64,000 nucleotides of DNA from Folioceros fuciformis (lineage: Eukaryota; Anthocerotophyta; Anthocerotopsida; Anthocerotales). The notes beneath the pieces were generated by a model. That model did no database searches. It worked only from the letters and a program-made list of their open reading frames with translations, and was not told where the DNA came from. This document shows, piece after piece, positions 30,667 to 43,071 of the stretch. The DNA lies in contig JBNGIO010005723.1 in the NCBI GenBank assembly GCA_049999805.1, forward strand, positions 1 to 64,000. The letters run 5' to 3'. Position 1 is the stretch's first letter, and every line of letters begins with the position of its first letter. The translations under genes were made by a program, and so were the position numbers.

Positions 30667-31778
30667 CTATAACCAAGCTTCTGCATTATCACCCTGACTA
30701 GCAAACTCCTGAATTGCTGCGGCTGTCTGCCTTGCAGTCGCTGGCAATTGAGCAGCAACAGCTAGGTGTTGTGCCAGTGCCATCTGCTGCTGAGCTGCTT
30801 GACCTTGCTGCAATGCTGCCTGAAACCCAGAATCCAATGCAGTAAGTAGCTGAAGATTCCTGGACAAGTATTCTGTGATGGGCAGTACAGGTGGCTTGAA
30901 AGGTAGATAGCTTGAAAGGTACATACCTCCTGTGTTGCTGCATCTAGAGAAGTGTGTGCTATGTCTTGAGCAGCCTGCAACTGAGTTGTAGCGGCCTCAG
31001 CCCTCCTAAGGCAACCAAGGTCAGCATCTGCTGGCAGCACGCGTCACTGGCCTCTTGAGTCAGCGGCGGTGGCACAGGCTGTCGGCCACATGATCCTAGA
31101 TAGATGAAAAAGGCTTGTACTTTAAATAAAGTGAGATATGTCATACACGATGCCAAGGCAACTGGAATCAAAGCTCATGCTGTTCTTACCACCACTGCCA
31201 TGCACAGCCTGTAGTTGTGCTGCGGCCTGCTGCTGTCGAGCCAGTGCTTGCTGCTGAGCCACTGCCTGCTGCTGAGCTTGGGCTGCTTCCTGCTGCTGGG
31301 GTAACTGCTGAGCAGCGATATGTTGTGCAGCGATTTGGTCCACCTGTCTATCAGCAACATGCATCTGCTCCGCAACAGCATCCTTCGCCGCCTGTCTGGC
31401 TGCAGTGTTGGCGGCAGAGAACGCTGTCGTGTGCGCAGCTTCCTGCCGCGCTGCTGCTTCCTGGATGGCATGCCCAGCCTTTTCTTCAGCAGTGATCCAC
31501 TTATGGTACGCTATCTTAGCTGCTCTCTCAGCCTTGGCTTGCGCCTCCGCCGCCTCCTCCGCGGTGAACCTCGCCTGTTGCAAGACCCGGTTGTACCTCA
31601 GTGAGGAAACACGGCGAAATTGTCAAACGAAAAGGCTTCAAAGGCAACAACCGTCACTCACTTGAACTTGAGTCTCGGACGACCACTGCTCCGGAGCTTT
31701 GTCCTCCTCCATTCTCTCTCGTGAAAGTTTCTCTTCTTCTTGCGGAAAATTCTCTCTCGATATCTGTGATTCCGTCAT
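30667..31778 (-). CDS. Gln/Ala-rich coiled-coil protein, unrecognised
   Basis: Exons 31778-31662, 31574-31190 and 31030-30927 join in phase (GT-AG introns of 87 and 159 bp); a last exon from 30872 to the stop at 30667 is clear in its own frame (EYLSRNLQLLTALDSGFQ..., ending DNAEAWL). The product starts MTESQISRENFPQEEEKLSR. It continues as a long Ala/Glu/Gln helix (FTAEEAAEAQAKAERAAKIA) and a Gln-rich part (QQQEAAQAQQQAVAQQQALA), then QLQAAQDIAHTSLDAATQE. It is very likely a coiled coil. The last junction (30926 to 30873, only 54 bp) does not keep frame with any GT-AG choice I tried, so it may use a non-standard site or reflect a sequence error. No family recognised. Confidence 0.55.
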
Positions 31779-33743
31779 GATACCTCAGCGGGATTGACTG
31801 AGCCTGGGCCTACAACAGCGAGGCAATCTCAGTCCTCACACTAAGCCAGCATTCAATGGCTTCCACACACAAGAAAACATCCTCTCGTAAGGCTAGATCG
31901 AATTCCAAGACCGGAAGCACTACCGTGCGGTTCTCAAATGTGGGTGGCACGTTCACCTGGTGAACTGCAGATCGTTCGTGTGAGAGCTCGAATCCTTCCT
32001 CGAAGGAGAGATTGAAATATTGTATAAATTGAACTTCAAATCGGGCATTAGATGACCCGACTGCTAGCAGAACCGGAGATTCTTCTCAGGATAATCTGCC
32101 TCACTCGCCTCGGGACAGGCACTTCTCGGACTACTTCTTCCACCACACGGATTATGATGAAGCAGTATGCTTCAAGCAGATGGGCTAGCAATGCGACGAG
32201 AATCATCTCCGATTGCCTGCAATTCCTCACACAGTTGCAATTGGTCCAGACCAAAGCTAAAAAATCGGGACCCAAGCACTCTAAATCAAGTAGAACTCTT
32301 GTATGCTAGATGCACAACACAACACAGTTCAACACAACACAGTTCAGCACAACAGCAGGGCAAGGAAGAAGAGCAGATATTCCGTCTTCCTCAATGCTCA
32401 AACGTCAAACCCCCTCCCTATCCACAGGGCTTCATCTGCGATACGATCAGAGCAGATGTTGGACAGGCCGTGCAGATCTGGGACAGACCGTGCAGCGTCA
32501 AGGTTCCGTGTAGAGCGAGATCATCAAAACGACAAAAATAGCCGCTCTCTGCAGCCCAAAAAACGCATAAAAAAAGGCACACCATGCAACGCGCTGTCCA
32601 GCATCTCCAGAACAACGGCCAGCCTGACTATTTCAGGGTAGCGACAATCGGGATCGGAGCCGAACAGATAGCAGAGGTACACAGTACCTGCATACTCACA
32701 TGCCCAGAGCCGCCAGCGGTCCAGATCTAACCATGTTGCAGTGTGGGAGCCAAGGTCGGTGCGGCTGCTTAGGTGTTGCCAGAAATTCCAGTACTTCACT
32801 GGGGATGCGAGGCTATATTCCTGAACCTCACTCCAGCTGCTCAGCATGTTTTGCCGAAGTGCCAGTGAAGACTGCGGATTCGGTGAAGTTGCTGTGCAAC
32901 GTGTCTGCGCGCATGCTGCCCACAAGCCAACGCCGAATTTTTTCACCAGCTAAACGAAATCAAACTCAAGTAAATTAATCTTTAACGCAGTCAAAGAACG
33001 CTGCTACTTGCAAGAACCACCTGGTCCTGGTGTTCCCGAGCTCTGCTTCTGCACTGAGATCACATTAGATCAGAGCTTTGAGTTGATGATGAAATTCGAT
33101 ATAAATTAGGATCAGTATCTCCATCGCCGCGGTGTTGTTCAGCTAAGCTGAAATGTTACAACTTAGCCTGCATTGTAATTGAGCTGATTAGGCAGGGCAT
33201 TGGCTCCATTCGTGCATCCTGCAAAATCACTCTACACCTGTTTCTTGTCGCTGTCTGAAGAATGGGATTCATGGTTCAGGAGACTTGCAATTGAAGGAAC
33301 ACGACGACTTCCATGGTCCATTGATTCCTTTGGAGATGCATGCGAATGAGGTGCATACATAACCTGAAGGGACATGGAGGGTTTCAAACTGTCGGAAGAA
33401 CGAAGGCACTTGACTGGCCAGAGGCAGCTATTAGCAGCTCCGAACCAGTCACCTGCCGCAGGTTCTTAAAAAGGGAAACCTCGGAGACCTTTGGAGCCGC
33501 AAAGCTCAGCCTTGCAGGCGCTTCGCTTCCTCGAGACCGTCGTCGGTTTGCTTCAAGATCCTAAGCTTCACAAGACACTTTGAGACGATGGCCTTGACAA
33601 AACCCTAATCTGCCGTAGAAGAGTTCGCTTCGGTGCTTCGACGCCTGGACGCCCTGACCGTTGATCCAGGTCGTTCAGAAGGGTAGTAACGCATTATCTG
33701 CATAAAGTTGTCTCCCTTGTTCAGCCCTCACAAATCCTTCAAT
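31779..33743. other. Spacer, with weak ORF evidence
   Basis: No gene can be named. A 140-codon minus-strand frame at 32946-32524 has protein-like composition (KYWNFWQHLSSRTDLGSHTA, DLDRWRLWACEY), and minus-strand frames near 32050-32275 are hydrophobic. They may belong to one split gene but show no known motif. Nearer 33744 the sequence is the ALG12 upstream region, with a telo-box AAACCCTA at 33601-33608. Confidence 0.35.
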
Positions 33744-36700
33744 ATGCTGGTTCCACAGCTCCCATTCGACAGTAAGTCTCACTTGAACTTTGTTCCTTGT
33801 ATGCCTTCTGCTACACTTCTTTGGTGGCGTGCTATCTTGGCTGCTGAACTCACTTGACCTGCTTCATTGACTCGAACACAGGATGGGACCTTCTTCTTGC
33901 AGCTATTGCTGTCTTCCACGTCATAATGGCACCCTACACCAAAGTAGAAGAAAGTTTCAACGTTCAGGTACCTTGAGGTTGAGAGCCCTCAGAAAGTAAT
34001 GTGCAGAGTGTGATGATCTAACCGGATAGTGACGATTCGGTTTTATCGTGATGAGATGCAGGCTATGCATGATATTCTGTACCATGGCAGTCGCCTTAGA
34101 GGGGCAAGTTTCTTCAATCGTGTGTTGTTGAGGCTCAATGTTCCAATTTGTAACAGCCTTGGGCTGTCAATGACGTTTCTTCGTCTAAAGACCGATTGTT
34201 TGGGTGAACTGATCGGAGCCGCTTTCTGCAGTACGATCACTTTGAGTTTCCGGGGGTTGTTCCTCGTACATTCCTTGGTGTGTGAATCTACCTCTTTTTT
34301 TACATAGCGAGCACGTTTCCTGAACTTCATGAAATTGCCAGTGTTTGTGGAGGGAACTGATCTGAGTATGTGCTAGGTGCTCTTTGCCCGCAGGTGCCTT
34401 TGCAACAGCTGCTCTTGCATCGCCGCTTGTTCTACTGTTAAATCTGCTGCAGCTGCCGAAACTGTACTCGCTATATGCGGGTAGGATTCTGGTCAAGCTA
34501 ACATCTTTTTACATTTTCAGCTCAAAGTCCTCCACAGATACAATATGCCTTTCTAAGGGTATAAATTTGATGTGCAGTTCGTCTTGCATTGGGTGGGATG
34601 GTGCTCGCAACTTTGCACATTTTCCGGGAACAGGTAAGGATGATAAGATATGAGACAAAAGCAATTGGTTGATGAATTTTCTACCTGATAAGAACTGTTT
34701 GAGTGTGTTGTCTTGCTGTCGAATGTGATTGGATTAGGTTTCAGTTGGTTGAGTGCAGCTTTTGCATTTCAGGTTTCTGCCAAATTTGGACGTGATGTGG
34801 GAGTGGCATTTACAATAGTCACTGCCACACAATTCCATTTCTTGTTTTACTGTACTCGGCCTCTTCCAAACACATTTGCTATTGTGTTGGGTAAGTTGTA
34901 AAGCTTTCTGAGATCTCAGCTGCAGTGGCCGCAATCAAATTGGGGCTGCCTGTTTGACCTTGAGATATTTGTGGTTGCTGGAGCAGTGAATTTGGCATAT
35001 GCTGCCTGGATTAGGGGGGAGCCTGCAGTGGCCTTGAGATATCTGGTACCTGATTAGGTGTTAAGTGGCTGCTGTTACAGATACCGGTGTAGCTTATGTC
35101 TGGGGAGGTATTTGATCCACAACTAAGACTGGACATTGGAATGCTTACAGGTGTTCACTACAATTGTGTTCCGATGTGACATGGTGTTGCTGTTAGTGCC
35201 GATTGGGCTCAGCTTTCTACTGGTAGATGAAATGGAAACTATAATCTATCTGATCCTTGGAAACTGCATTTTTTGAGTTCGTTGTCTGATTCTTTACTCT
35301 TAACCCCAAGTCATAATGTGTTTTCAGTGATTATGTGTCCTGGTCCAGTAGGAACTGTCCTCATTACTTTGATCTTTCTGCTCATCACAGAGTTCATTCA
35401 TCACAGTCCCTAAAGCGGTAAAGCATTGCATAGCAATGGCAACGATGAGCATTGGTGAGAAAATCCAGTTGGGCATAGTTTAAACTGATATATGTTAGAC
35501 AGAGGTAGTATTGGGGAATGTAGTCTGCACCTGACATCGCCATTCCTTTATTGCAGGTTTGACTTTTGTACTTGATTCCTACATGTGGCAACAGTGGGTA
35601 TGGCCAGAGTTTGAAGTGTTCTGGTTCAATACTGCCTTGAACCGGAGCTCAGAGTGGGGTGTATCCCGTAGCTATGATTTTCTCCGATTATACTAATTGT
35701 GCTCCATGGTGGCACAGTGTCATACTATTGAGATGTGTTCCTAAATTTAAGAATCAGGTTTCCTCTACACACTGGTATTTCACCTCGGCACTCCCAAGGG
35801 CATTGCTCATAGCATATCCTCTGGCATGTGTGAGCTCCATCTTCCAAACCTCAAGGTGGCTGTTTTTACAGATGCATTTGTTCTTGCATTGCAGGCACAG
35901 GATTGGCACTCAGTTGCAATCGCTTTTACTGCTGACATGTCTTAATTAGAGTGGATTTTTCGATCAAAGTCTGAGGCCTGCTCCTTGGAGAACAAAAGTT
36001 TGATTGGCATCAGTTTTTGTTGGACTTTGCTCATGGTTGCGTTCGGGTAATTTGACAGGTTGGTGTTGTGTTTGAACGTCGGTTGGCTGAGTATCTTGGC
36101 CCTGTTATAAGTTTTGTTCTCCTTTACTCAAAGCTGCGGCATAAGGTACTCTATCTGAGGTATTTGAAGCTGTTGAGTACCACCAGCTTCTCGTATCTAT
36201 CCCCCATTTTCAGTTCAGAATCCTGAATGTGCCGCTTTGCTTGTCAGGAAGAAACTCTCTTTTGTACTGACACCAGTATTTGCTTTTCCAGGAACTGAGA
36301 TTCATCCTAGTTTCAGTGCCTATGTTGAATCTTGCTGCTGCAACTGCTATCACAAGAATGTATGATGAGCAACTTCCTTCAAAAATCTTTCGGTTGTGTA
36401 GACTTACGAGCAGATTTGGTACTGGATGTTTTTTACACATTCTGGGTGGTTGTCTTCAGATATCATAATCGTCACAAAGCAAGATGGCATCTAATCCATT
36501 TGTTATGTGTTGGTTTGTTACTAGGAAGGTTAGACCTTGCCTGCTCCCTTCTTTCTTTGTCATTTTTGCTGTGGCGCAGTGTCCCAATGTTTAGCCGAAG
36601 GCTTGACGTATTTATCACGATTCCAGTTTTGGCATAACGGTAATTATGTCTATTGCATCATATGCAAATTACCCTGGTGGACGAGCGATCACAATTTTGC

Positions 36701-37440
36701 ATGAAAAGGGTAGGTTGCCTTGTCTTTGGAATGGAACAGTATCCAAGTCCCATGCAGAACGATGGCATTCGTTGATTCAAATTTGCGGTGATGCAGAATC
36801 TTTTCCGGGCAAGGATGGTCCCTTGTCTGTGCACATCGACACCTTTGCGGCAATGACTGGAGTCTCCCGGTTTTGTGATCAAGGGCCACCGTGGAGGTTG
36901 TTTGTCTCTTCACATTTCTTCCTTTTAACACTTTTGTCTGCCGAGAGTAAGCCAGTTTTTCTGCTCTCTTCTACACTCCCGTGTTTGTCTCCAGCTATTC
37001 AAAGCAGGAGATGGACACCTTCTCATTTGGGGAGAACAACTTCACCTTTCTTTTAGAGTAAGTGACCGACACTGTTCGTTGTTCATCAACATCCAAAATC
37101 GCTGGCTCGGTGATGCAAACTACTGACAATTCTTGGACTATCACACAGCACGATGGCAATCATTCCAGACTATAGGTGCTTGATGGGTGTTGAAGGTTAC
37201 AAACGAGCCAAGCTAGAAAAATCACTCCATCCCATACACTTGGTAAGTTTTCACAGGACGTATGCCATTACGATTCATTTTGTGTTATGACGTCATGCTT
37301 GTTTTCTGAACGTGCTGGGGCCCGTTCGTTGATTTTCACCCTTTGAAACCCGTTCTGCGCAGGTGACCGAGCCAGTTGTGTTCATCCACGGTCGCCTAGA
37401 TATCGACAGGGTGACAGGAACATGGCCTGGTTGTGAATGA
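33744..37440 (+). CDS. ALG12: ALG12, dolichyl-P-Man alpha-1,6-mannosyltransferase
   Basis: About 19 exons, most with clear GT-AG introns and phase: 33744-33771, 33882-33967, 34062-34103, 34232-34277, 34394-34480, 34578-34633, 34773-34890, 34987-35045, 35151-35222, 35391-35454, 35557-35660, 35758-35829, 36059-36145, from 36292, to 36709, 36797-36896, 36995-37057, 37149-37242 and 37363-37440. The exon ending near 36393 and the one starting near 36633 are not fully resolved. Family segments: [93 protein letters not shown], and [15 protein letters not shown]. It is a multi-pass ER membrane GT-C enzyme that adds the eighth mannose to lipid-linked Man7GlcNAc2. The intron after 34103 begins GC (GGG|GCAAGT), a GC-AG intron. 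Confidence 0.93.
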
Positions 37441-37600
37441 CCGGGGCATCGTATTGTTGACTGGTGCGGAGAGAATATTCTAATCTGGTCTGCTTGGACA
37501 TCAGAAAATTGCTAGGCACGGTTAGAAGCGCTCAAGTTCGCTGAAGGACCTACTTTATTTTCCATTCAAGTCGGACGGTAGAAAACTACAGTTATATAGA

Positions 37601-40600
37601 CTAAGGGCCGAACAAGTTGTGATGTGAATCTATTCGAACGACGATCTCCTCGTCATCGTCGGACTCTCTTGATTCGGAGTTGGGTATTAGAGGACGAAGC
37701 AAATCGGAAATAGAGTGGATGTTCGCGTTAGACAAGTACGCCTGAGTTGCAAGCGGTCTGCTTAGTCCTCCGGACTGAAGCAAATGTCCCGAATTGAGGC
37801 GCACCATTTTTCTCACAAGGGACGAGCTAGACCGAGGGCGGATGTAGCTCTCGGTGACATCGACACTTGAATGGCTGCCTTCTAGGCCCTTTTCCTGCAC
37901 ACACACGTCCAAGGTGCAGGCGCATTGGGAAACGCGAACTGCAACCTTGATTTTTAACTAGACTGCAGGAAAGAGGCGGTTCGACAACGCACCTGACTTC
38001 CGAAGAGGCCGAGCTCCATTGCCCTCGCCAGGTGCCGTGAAGATCTTCGTCTGGGCACAGTTTCTTCGGATCCTCCACTGACAGATGTTACTGACCCGTT
38101 CCTGCTTGCTGCCAAGCTTGTATGGAAGATTAGAACTCGGCTTCGAGACTCCGAATAGAAGTAGGTGTTCCGGCGTCCTGCCTCCTCACTTCCTGTGGGG
38201 TGGAAGGAGCAAGAGTTCTGCTCAAAACTGCCAAGCCCCCGACGTCCAAACGAAAGTCATTCCAAAGCAAGCAATCAGCGCATTCACCTGTGGCTTCTTC
38301 ACTCGACACTGAGGTAAGACCTGTGGGTGCTGTGATGATGCTGCTATCCACACCGTCTCGTTTCAGGTACCCTTCCAGCAGTATGCCAATCTCACCTTGG
38401 TTTAAGGTGATCATTTCCCTATCGATATAATCTACCAGTCGACCGCTTGCAGAAATGAGGGCTCTCAACTCCTGGATTGTGTGCTCTTCAAATACCTGGG
38501 GAAGGTAGATTTTTGCCAATGACACACCACTTTCCTGCAACATGTGGACCCGTTAGTTCACACAGGTTGTTTCTGTTAACTCTAACCGGTGATTAGTTTG
38601 CCTGCTCACCAGCCAAAAGAAAAGTTCGATCTCGGGATCTGATCCGATTGCATGCAGCAGGATCTGCCTTTCAATGAAGAAACAATGCACAGCCGTGTCG
38701 GTTTTGACTCTACAAATGCGGTTTCTCCCTGTCAGAACTTCATACAAGCCCAGGGTTGCACCATGCGAGAAAGATGGGTGAACCACGTAGTCTACGACGT
38801 CCTCTTTACTCCACTGCAAGGACCAGCAGAGCGCATGTCAACCTCTAGAATCAAAGATCTGAGCAGGAAAAAAATGTCAGAAGACTTGGAGGCTGTAACT
38901 GACCTTCACCACTCCATTTGCAATCAACCAAATACCATCGGGGTTTGAACCCTCTTCGAATAGGATTGAACGACGGACTCTCATGTATTCGCGAGCTGAC
39001 TCTATCAGAGGCTTCTGAATGTTTGCAGGCAGTGCTCCAATCAGAGGTTGAATCCTCAGCACTTCTCCGGGTGCTGGTATGTTCACGGTTGGTGGATCTC
39101 GCAGTAGTTTCTTCAGATTCATCTGCACAGACCGTTTGCTTCTGTGAGGGCACTCCGTGAAAAGCCATATGATTCAGATCGGAGCTTGTTGGCAAGCATG
39201 CACTTGGCCAGGAGAGATGTAAACTGACCTGAATTGTTTCATGGAGCTGTGTGGTCTCTCTCAGCTCAAGGAGCCCGCAATGCTGAAGATGGCGAATGTA
39301 GCCATGGAGATGCTGAAGCGTTGCTCTGGAAATCTGTTTGTCTTTGATAACTCGTAACACCTGACACCGTGGTCCCAGCCACCGTTCAGCAACGGCAGAA
39401 TCATCACTGGACTACACCCACTGCATGAGAATCCCTCACCTGCGGGAAGGTAATTCGGACATCTTCAAGGAAAGTCTGAGCAGCTGCCCCTTCTTCCTCA
39501 CTCTCATTCAACACTCTAACGGCGTAGGAACTTCCCCCTGAACCAAGTTCCGCAAACACAGTCAGATGCCTTGCTTACATGACGGATTTCAGACCGGACA
39601 TCCTGTCAAACCCAAGGATTGAAGGGGCAACATGCTGGCATCTGAACGTTGTACCAATGAACTGGTGCAGCTGCTGGCGAGCCAATCTATGACCCCGGAG
39701 AAATGCTGCCGAGATGTAACAGGCTAGCTCCAGTCTTTCAACCAGCAGTAAGGAGGTGAGTTTCGCAGGAAGAAAAGCCAAGTGGGTGTTCCTCCTCTGC
39801 ACATACTTGTAGTGTCGTGGAAAGCGTACATAACTAGCAAGCCCTTTCCAGTCGTTGATAGGGGTACTGGTATGAGTCACCTCGTCCACAGCAACGTTTA
39901 CTGATTCCATGAGTATGATGGCTGCAGTTTGTGTGACTCTGCCCTCCTCCAGCATTCCCCAATAGGCTGCTTGCAAACCTGGAAGTTGAGGTCTACACAT
40001 TGATCACATAGCTCCTGACGTTGATGACCTGAAACTTTGACATCATCCAGAAACAGCCCTTCATGATACTTACCATTCAAGAACCGTATGCGAGTGTCCT
40101 GAAGAAGTAAGTCCTGCAGGTGGGTTTGAGAGGAAAGTGAATCATGCGGATGGAGATGCTTGCTGTCCTCTGTACTTGCTCTAATAGAGCTCAAGTACTT
40201 GCGCACAACCGTCCAATCTCCAGGGCCAAGCTCTTCATCCTCGCCCAGCTCTGCGAATGCACTTACAGCTTTGCTGTATATCTCATTTTCCACGAATTCG
40301 AGAATGCGTGTCTGCTCAGCATGGCAAGCAAGTTAACGTGAGCAAGCAAGCAGCATGCATGCAACGGGAGCTGTTGGACTCTCAAAAGGGATGACTATAC
40401 GAAGGACGAGCATATCTTCATGGAATTCGGACCTTAGCTTCCGATGGCCTTGTCAGTTTCAGAACCTTGATCAGGTACTGAGCCGTGGATCCATTGATAA
40501 TGAGGGTTAAAAACACAACACCTCCTGTAAAGAAAATGAACTGTATGCCACAGCCCAGAGTACGAGTACGAGTGCTGTTTGTTAGATCACTGGCAACTGA

Positions 40601-43071
40601 TTGACAATCGCCTGTGCATGAAAGCTCTTTAGAATGACCTACCCTCGCCTCTGTTTGTTTTGAAATCACCCAGTTGTCCAATGAATCCCAGTCTGCTGGT
40701 TTCTGCACAGATGTTCAAAGAGGAGAAGCAGCCTGAGGAGAGCGCAAACCGGACACGCCTCTGCAAAGCCGTCAATTGGAATAACATCACTTACAGCTAC
40801 AGAGAGAGCAAGAGAGAGAGCGACGGCCCCTCGAAGACCAGACCAGATGAGGACAGTAGCCTCCTTCCAGTCAAGCCCATAACCGTAATATCTCAGCGCT
40901 GGGTACAAGATCGTAACCACCAGAAGTCTTGAAAGCTGTACACCCAGATACAGAATTCCTAGATAAATCCAGTCCTGCCCTGTATCAATCAGGAAATTTC
41001 GAATAAGATCTCAACTCCATGTCCCTTGTTAAAGCAGACTCACATTGAAATCCCACCAAACACAACCGATCTCACCTTCAATATTATCATATGTCCTCAG
41101 AATGCTCTCAGCTATGACTGTTCCACTGAAACCAAACCAAAAATGTAGTTCACATCAACATATGGAATCTCGCGTACATCCTCGACATACGTCATCAGTC
41201 ACTACTGTAGAGCGAGAAGCCAACCTGAGTATAAATATGAGGGTATTTGCAACGTATGCAATCATCTCCCTGAATTACAACAACAACACAACTTTGTTAG
41301 ACTGTAGTCAGCTACACAAGACTGCCACGGCCCAAGGTCAGGTGATATGTTGCTCACCAAAAGTGATGAATACTCTCCTGACTTTCACCAGCAAAAGCGG
41401 TCTTTCCAAAAGCTGCAAAAAAGCTGCACAAGTTCCTTTCACAGTCATCAATGATCCCCATCTTGGCCCTAAAACCTGAAAGAACGAAGAAAGAAAGCAA
41501 GAAGAACGGATGGAGCAAGCTGGCAGAATGGCTTACATTCCAACTGTCATGACTGTGAGAACACCTGATACCCCAGCTTGATCCTCCGCCTGCCAGGCAA
41601 GCCAGATTTTGTGTACGTGCGCGCTGGAACACAATCATCCTTCAAATACAAAGTGTGCATAGAAACGACGAGCTTACAATGAAAAATGCCATGTAGCTTG
41701 CAGTAATTGTCAACGTGATCTCAAGGACTGTGTCACTAAATAGTGTTCCCACCCACAAAACCGATAAAGCTCCCACCAGCAATCCCAATGCCACACTGCA
41801 ATGGCGGTAGCTTAGGAGAGCTCAGGCAAATAGCTGAACGACAGTTCGAACCAAACCATAGGATATGTGTAGGTTTCATACGTACGCTCCAAAAGCGACT
41901 TGAGACAAGAATGCAAGCGTTTGTGTCGAACTGAACTGTTGGCCCATCACCATGCTGAGAAAAAGCCTAAACACAACTATGGCCACCCTGGACACAGGAC
42001 AATGAGAAGAGGAAGAAAAGTTAACATGAGATGTTGAACACAGTTCTGGCAATGAACCACAAAAGTGCATGAATGCCGGATATCATGGTGGCAGATCACA
42101 CCTTCCAGGGGACATACCCGTCATTAATCAAAGATTCGCCCTCAATTATGGTGTTGAGCTTCTTGCTGGTGCCAAGCTCTTTAAGCAACGCAACAACAGC
42201 CACAGGATCCGTGGCACTCAGCAAACCTCCGAGCAGAAACGATGTGGCCCAGTTCCATCCGTAGGGGAAAAGGAACTACGACAGGAGAGTGAAATGGGTC
42301 TTGAATTCAAACGTCTTGCCACACTATGCAGCGCATATTGCGTCACTCACTGTGCAGGAAGATTTTGGTGAAAAAATATACTCACCATATTCACCAAGCC
42401 GAGACAGCATGTTGAGATGACCACTCCTGGGCCAGCAAGGAGGACCATCTGGATCAAGCATTTCTGTCGGACAGGCACGCGATTTTAGACTTCGTACACG
42501 GCATTCATGAGACCGTGACAGAAGCAGCAATCGCTGAAATCAGTTACCTTAATCTGGTGAACATCCATCCCAAACGAGCTCTCGAAAAGAAGGGCAGGCA
42601 GAAACACGAACAGAATAAGATTGGGATTGATATTAGCCCCTGAAACGAAACAAGAAGAAGGTGAGCGGAGGTGAGGCTACATCCCGTCCAGAAATGCTTT
42701 GCGGGCTGCGCCTGCAACGCTTTATTCGACGTTAGAGCTGCACTAGTTCCTGGTTGCTACTCACACTGCCGGATGCTGAGACCCAAGACTCCAAGGCCAT
42801 TGCTTGTTCCATATTCTACAGCAGCAAATCCAACCACCAGAGTGAGGGACCCAAAAAGCAAACAGCAAAGCCAGGGTGTGAAGGGCGAATCCGTACCCAG
42901 CGATCCAAGCCCAATTCCCAGTAGCAACAATGCGACAGTATACGGAACACGTGTCCCTTTAAGAAGCTGGCGAGACGCTAGTCCCAGCAGGAGAGACACT
43001 CCGAGGAAGAGCACGGCCACCTCCGGTCGGCCTCCCTCCTCAACACCATAGCCATGAGCCTCGCTTGCCAT
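37601..43071 (-). CDS. SOS1: SOS1 (NHX7) plasma-membrane Na+/H+ antiporter
   Basis: A many-exon gene with ATG at 43071 (MASEAHGYGVEEGG) and stop at 37601. Membrane part, in order: AVLFLGVSLLLGLASRQLLK, LILFVFLPALLFESSFGMDV (42640-42550), MVLLAGPGVVISTCCLG, the core GGLLSATDPVAVVALLKELG with IEGESLINDG (42240-42110), TAFAGESQESIHHFW (41400-41350), YPALRYYGYGLDWKEATVLI and WSGLRGAVALSLALSV (40920-40780). The cytosolic part has LNGKYHEGLFLD, LVERLELACYISAAFLRGHRLARQ (39760-39660), a cyclic-nucleotide-binding-like domain (EEGSNPDGIWLIANG, SHGATLGLYEVLTGRNRICR, 38980-38700) and a C-terminus DDEEIVVRIDS as in Arabidopsis SOS1. It exports Na+ in exchange for H+ and is activated by the SOS2-SOS3 kinase pathway at its C-terminal tail. 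Individual junctions were not all fixed. Confidence 0.93.

Noticed and set aside
32524-32946. 140-codon minus-strand frame
   Set aside because: Looks partly protein-like (KYWNFWQHLSS) but no start context, partner exon or family could be shown.
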